Notes under the pieces: model-generated
The model's database searches: none
Seen by the model: the letters and a program-made list of their open reading frames with translations, nothing else
What the model was told of the DNA's origin: nothing
Part shown: one piece after another, positions 2,831 to 5,134 of the stretch
Numbering within the stretch: the first letter of the stretch is position 1
How the letters are laid out: the number at the start of each line of letters is the position of its first letter
Source: JANRLJ01 sp034437895
Lineage (GTDB): Bacteria; Chloroflexota; Anaerolineae; Aggregatilineales; Phototrophicaceae
DNA length: 5,134 nt
NCBI GenBank assembly: GCA_034437895.1
Contig: DAOTTO010000148.1
Location: forward strand, 1 to 5,134
Reading direction: 5' to 3'
Program-made: the position numbers and the translations under genes

Positions 2831-5134
2831 CTAACCCACGATAACGGATGTTTCCGCGATCAGTGTTGTGCGGCCTTGTGCGCCACAAGCGACTTCCGCC
2901 AGCAAGCGATTCGGGTCGCGTAACTCGGCGACGATTTGTGTCGCTGCTTGTGCATCGGAGGTTGTCGCTGCAATATCGACTCCCCGACAAAACACATCCG
3001 GCCATTCTAAGTTGAGTGTTTTCGCCAGCCCAAACAATCCACCCGCAATCGCGCCATAATGTGCGCCTTGAGTCGCGCCAACTGTCGTGCCGAATGCACC
3101 GTCTAAGCGAGCAATCGTCACAAAACAGGCAAAGCCATCCAGCGCAGATTCGGTAATCGGCTTTTTGAGATGTTTCGCCAGCAGGAAGACGTGTTTCAAA
3201 ATCGCCTTCTCGCGCTCGATAAACAAGCCATTTGTGACCTTCGCAGGCGGATTCAAATGCACTACTGCGGCGATCCGTCCGTGCTGCGCGGCGATATTTT
3301 CCAACGCGGCTTGGAGGTGCGTCTCGGTATTATCAATCAGTGCAATCCGCGACACGCCGTTGGGGGCGTTAGTGACGGGTACCATCTCCTGCGGGAAAGC
3401 CAGCACGACCACGCGCCAGCCCATCGCCGTTAATTGAGTGGCGACTTCGCCCGTTAAGGCGGTGCCGTCGTCTGTCAGAACGCATACACTGCCTTCGGGT
3501 AGATGAATTTCCAGCGCATCCGGCCTTGGCAGATAATGAAGCCGCGCCGGAGCAACGAGAATGTTATGCTGCAATGTCGGCAGTTGTTTGTGACCATTCG
3601 CGGCGCTGGTCACGGCGCTTTCAACGAAAGGGACAGGTGTTCCGCCGTTAGCCGCCCCTCCGTTAGAGGTGACAGTCACACCGCCGGAATGATCGCGCAT
3701 GTAACTGACGATTTGTTCCAGCGTCCGCAGTTCAGCCAATTCTTCCGGCTTGAGTTGAGGCAGCGCCGGGAAGCGATCACGCATCGCGCCGAGAATCTCC
3801 ACGCGCTTGATGCTGTCCACGCCGAGATCGGCCTCAATATCCATGCCGAGTTCGAGCATTTCCACCGGATAGCCCGTCTTATCCGCCACAATATCGAGCA
3901 TCGCAGCCGAAAGTGTCGCCGTGTCGAGGCCGGATGGCGCGGCGGCAGGTGTTACAGCCGTCACGGGTTGCATAACAACGGGTGCAGGTGATTCCGTTTG
4001 GGTGGGCGCAATATATTGCGCCCCTACATTTGTCATGCGGAGGGGGCTAGGGGGTGGGGTTACACCGCCGGAATGATCGCGCATGTAACCGACGATTTGT
4101 TCCAGTGTCCGCAGTTCAGCGAGTTCTTCCGGCTTGAGTTGAGGCAGTGCCGGGAAGCGATCCCGCATCGCGCCGAGAATCTCCACGCGCTTGATGCTGT
4201 CTACGCCGAGATCGGCCTCAATATCCATGCCGAGTTCGAGCATTTCCACCGGATAGCCCGTCTTATCCGCCACAATATCGAGCATCGCAGCGGAAAGGGT
4301 CGCGGTGTCTAAGCCGGATGGCGCGGCGGCAGGTGTTACAGCCGTCACGGGTTGCATAACAACGGGTGCAGGTGTTGAAATAACGGCGGACGCGTTTTGT
4401 CCCCCCTCACTGTGGACGGGGAGGGGGCTAGGGGGTGGGGTTACGCCGCCGGAATGATCGCGCATGTAATCGACAATTTGCTCAAGCGTCCGCAGTTCGG
4501 CCAATTCTTCCGGCTTGAGTTGGGGCAGCGCCGGAAAGCGATCACGCATCGCGCCGAGGATTTCTACGCGCTTGATGCTGTCTACGCCGAGATCGGCTTC
4601 AATATCCATGCCGAGTTCGAGCATTTCCACCGGATAGCCCGTCTTATCCGCCACAATATCGAGCATGGCGGCGGAAAGGGTGGCTGTGTCTAAGCCGGGA
4701 ATGGCGGGTGCGGCAGGTGCAGGCGTTGGCGCGGGTGTAGGAACAACCGCAGGTGCAATCGCCACAGGTCGCGTGACAACGGGCGTAGGGGATTCCGTTT
4801 GGGCGGGCGCAATATATTGCGCCCCTACATTTGTCACAGGGAGGGGGGTAGGAGGTGGGGTTACAGACGTTTTTCCCTGCATTAGCCCAATCAACGACTG
4901 CATATAGGTGCTTTGCTGGCGCAGATAATCCTCATGCACCCGCAGCGTTTCCGCTTGATGAGCATGGAACGCGGCGAGGCTTGCGGCGTTATCCGCTGGC
5001 AGCGTCGCAAGCTGCGTAAAGGTCTTGATGTATTCAGCCTGATTCGCCAAATACTGCGCGTGAGCATGGAGCGTATCGGTCTGATTTTGTGTGAACTGCG
5101 CCATCACCTGCGGCAGAAGGGCTTCACCGTCACG
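2831..5134 (-). CDS. pfaA: PfaA-type PUFA/polyketide synthase, C-terminal part: three tandem ACPs and the structural ketoreductase subdomain (5' end outside window)
   Basis: The frame is open to the window edge (first complete codon 5132-5134), giving 767 residues. The GTG at 5107 is internal (context LLPQVMAQF) and has no sign of being a start. Residues 18-81 are a helical linker with two similar segments, TLHAHAQYLANQAEY and TLRVHEDYLRQQSTY, as expected between acyltransferase and ACP. Three ACPs follow, each about 85 residues, with the phosphopantetheine serine in LGVDSIKR at S186, S313 and S441; these carry the growing acyl chain. Residues about 519-767 match a KR structural subdomain (SVCVLTDDG, LAKTLNLEWPDVFCRGVDI) and lack any KR active-site residues. 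The protein stops at SVIVG just where the NADPH-binding half should begin; that half is encoded by 720-2450. KS and AT domains should lie beyond 5134. Tandem ACPs followed by KR is the hallmark of PfaA; the symbol is a family-level call. Confidence 0.84.
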   Translation of the reverse strand, partial: RDGEALLPQVMAQFTQNQTDTLHAHAQYLANQAEYIKTFTQLATLPADNAASLAAFHAHQAETLRVHEDYLRQQSTYMQSLIGLMQGKTSVTPPPTPLPVTNVGAQYIAPAQTESPTPVVTRPVAIAPAVVPTPAPTPAPAAPAIPGLDTATLSAAMLDIVADKTGYPVEMLELGMDIEADLGVDSIKRVEILGAMRDRFPALPQLKPEELAELRTLEQIVDYMRDHSGGVTPPPSPLPVHSEGGQNASAVISTPAPVVMQPVTAVTPAAAPSGLDTATLSAAMLDIVADKTGYPVEMLELGMDIEADLGVDSIKRVEILGAMRDRFPALPQLKPEELAELRTLEQIVGYMRDHSGGVTPPPSPLRMTNVGAQYIAPTQTESPAPVVMQPVTAVTPAAAPSGLDTATLSAAMLDIVADKTGYPVEMLELGMDIEADLGVDSIKRVEILGAMRDRFPALPQLKPEELAELRTLEQIVSYMRDHSGGVTVTSNGGAANGGTPVPFVESAVTSAANGHKQLPTLQHNILVAPARLHYLPRPDALEIHLPEGSVCVLTDDGTALTGEVATQLTAMGWRVVVLAFPQEMVPVTNAPNGVSRIALIDNTETHLQAALENIAAQHGRIAAVVHLNPPAKVTNGLFIEREKAILKHVFLLAKHLKKPITESALDGFACFVTIARLDGAFGTTVGATQGAHYGAIAGGLFGLAKTLNLEWPDVFCRGVDIAATTSDAQAATQIVAELRDPNRLLAEVACGAQGRTTLIAETSVIVG
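3677..3931 (-). repeat. Tandem ACP-coding repeat, unit 3 of 3
   Basis: Encodes residues 402-486 with the attachment Ser codon at 3812-3814. It differs from unit 2 by only about a dozen bases. After it the linker is a normal Gly/Asn/Ala-rich sequence (TSNGGAANGG) with no intergenic-type repeat. Confidence 0.9.
4004..4060. repeat. Composite intergenic-type repeat inside linker between ACP2 and ACP3
   Basis: A perfect 20-bp palindrome GGGCGCAATATATTGCGCCC (4004-4023) is followed by CCTACATTTGTCA and then by the G-rich core GAGGGGGCTAGGGGGTGGGG ending at 4060. On the minus strand it is translated in frame as VTPPPSPLRMTNVGAQYIAP. Confidence 0.8.
4061..4315 (-). repeat. Tandem ACP-coding repeat, unit 2 of 3
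   Basis: Encodes residues 274-358 with the attachment Ser codon at 4196-4198. Serine-to-serine spacing is 127 codons from unit 1 and 128 codons to unit 3. The linker before it carries only the G-rich repeat, without the GCGCAATATATTGCGC palindrome. Confidence 0.9.
4401..4441. repeat. G-rich intergenic-type repeat inside linker between ACP1 and ACP2
   Basis: An imperfect palindrome (CCCCCCTCAC ... GGGGAGGGGG, 4401-4427) is joined to CTAGGGGGTGGGGTT (4428-4442). This is the fullest copy of the core also seen, degenerate, at positions 54-93. The minus strand reads VTPPPSPLPVHSEGG. The plus strand has four runs of at least four G within 4418-4440, a canonical G-quadruplex pattern. Confidence 0.8.
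4442..4696 (-). repeat. Tandem ACP-coding repeat, unit 1 of 3
   Basis: Encodes residues 147-231 with the 4'-phosphopantetheine attachment Ser codon at 4577-4579. Its protein is identical to units 2 and 3 except for one residue before YMRDHSGG (D here, G in unit 2, S in unit 3). At DNA level it is the most divergent of the three, by roughly 20 mostly synonymous differences. Confidence 0.9.
4805..4861. repeat. Composite intergenic-type repeat inside linker before ACP1
   Basis: The same 20-bp palindrome as at 4004-4023 (here 4805-4824) is followed by CCTACATTTGTCA and a diverged G-rich core (GGGAGGGGGGTAGGAGGTGG, 4839-4858). Upstream bases ATTCCGTTTGGG are also shared with the 4004 copy, so the two linkers are related by duplication or conversion. 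Translated as VTPPPTPLPVTNVGAQYIAP. Confidence 0.8.

Noticed and set aside
2562..2834. Plus-strand 90-codon open frame across the gap between the synthase genes
   Set aside because: It is made almost wholly of the repeat sequences (Lys/Arg/Ser-rich product), lacks a convincing ribosome binding site and family features, and runs into the stop region of the synthase gene.
3503..4693. Plus-strand open frames repeating the same His/Arg-rich peptide three times
   Set aside because: They are the antisense of the three ACP repeats; the repetition comes from the ACP duplication.
3677..4696. CRISPR-like pattern of direct repeats with spacers
   Set aside because: Repeat units are about 255 bp and encode ACP domains; the spacers are related linkers, not unique sequences.
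5102..5107. GTG at 5105-5107 or ATG at 5102-5104 as the start of the synthase gene
   Set aside because: The frame is open to the window edge, the upstream codons read as ordinary protein (RDGEALLPQ), there is no ribosome binding site, and an ACP-KR protein of this family normally follows KS and AT domains.

Overview
The window carries the minus-strand 3' half of a PfaA-type (polyunsaturated fatty acid synthase-like) iterative type I polyketide synthase locus, followed downstream on the same strand by a small toxin-antitoxin pair. All supported genes are on the minus strand. Base composition is mixed, and the DNA is full of short palindromic intergenic-type repeats: G-rich 'CTAGGGGGTGGGGTT' elements, GGGCGCAATATATTGCGCCC palindromes, 'CGCAAAGACGCAAAG' and 'CCACCAAG..ACCAAG' hairpins, and TAGGACTTACGCA-ended elements. 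From memory such repeats are common in Chloroflexota and filamentous cyanobacteria. I lean towards an environmental Chloroflexota-like bacterium, but this is inference and no marker gene confirms it.

Layout in transcription order (right to left). From 5134 to 2831 runs the C-terminal part of a large synthase, open at the window edge: a helical linker, three tandem and almost identical acyl carrier proteins (ACPs), and the structural (non-catalytic) half of a ketoreductase (KR). Positions 2830-2451 form a 380-bp gap made almost entirely of repeats: an 80-bp imperfect hairpin, then a 254-bp MITE-like element with 16-bp imperfect terminal inverted repeats and a possible 5-bp target duplication. 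From 2450 to 720 a second CDS supplies the catalytic half of the ketoreductase and a double-hotdog dehydratase. The two CDSs look like one PfaA-type KR-DH region split between the KR subdomains. Positions 719-642 hold a short heptamer repeat and the leader of the next operon. From 641 to 363 is a small acidic antitoxin-like gene, overlapping by ATGA a VapC-like PIN-domain gene (366 to beyond position 1). The C-terminal half of the PIN domain is replaced by translated repeat DNA.

The unifying observation is that repeat elements have entered genes here. They are read in frame as proline-rich linkers between the ACPs, they lie exactly at the break in the ketoreductase, and they truncate the PIN toxin. 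If the two synthase polypeptides are both made, the ketoreductase would have to assemble from two chains. If not, the locus is decaying. The ketosynthase and acyltransferase expected for such a synthase would lie beyond position 5134.
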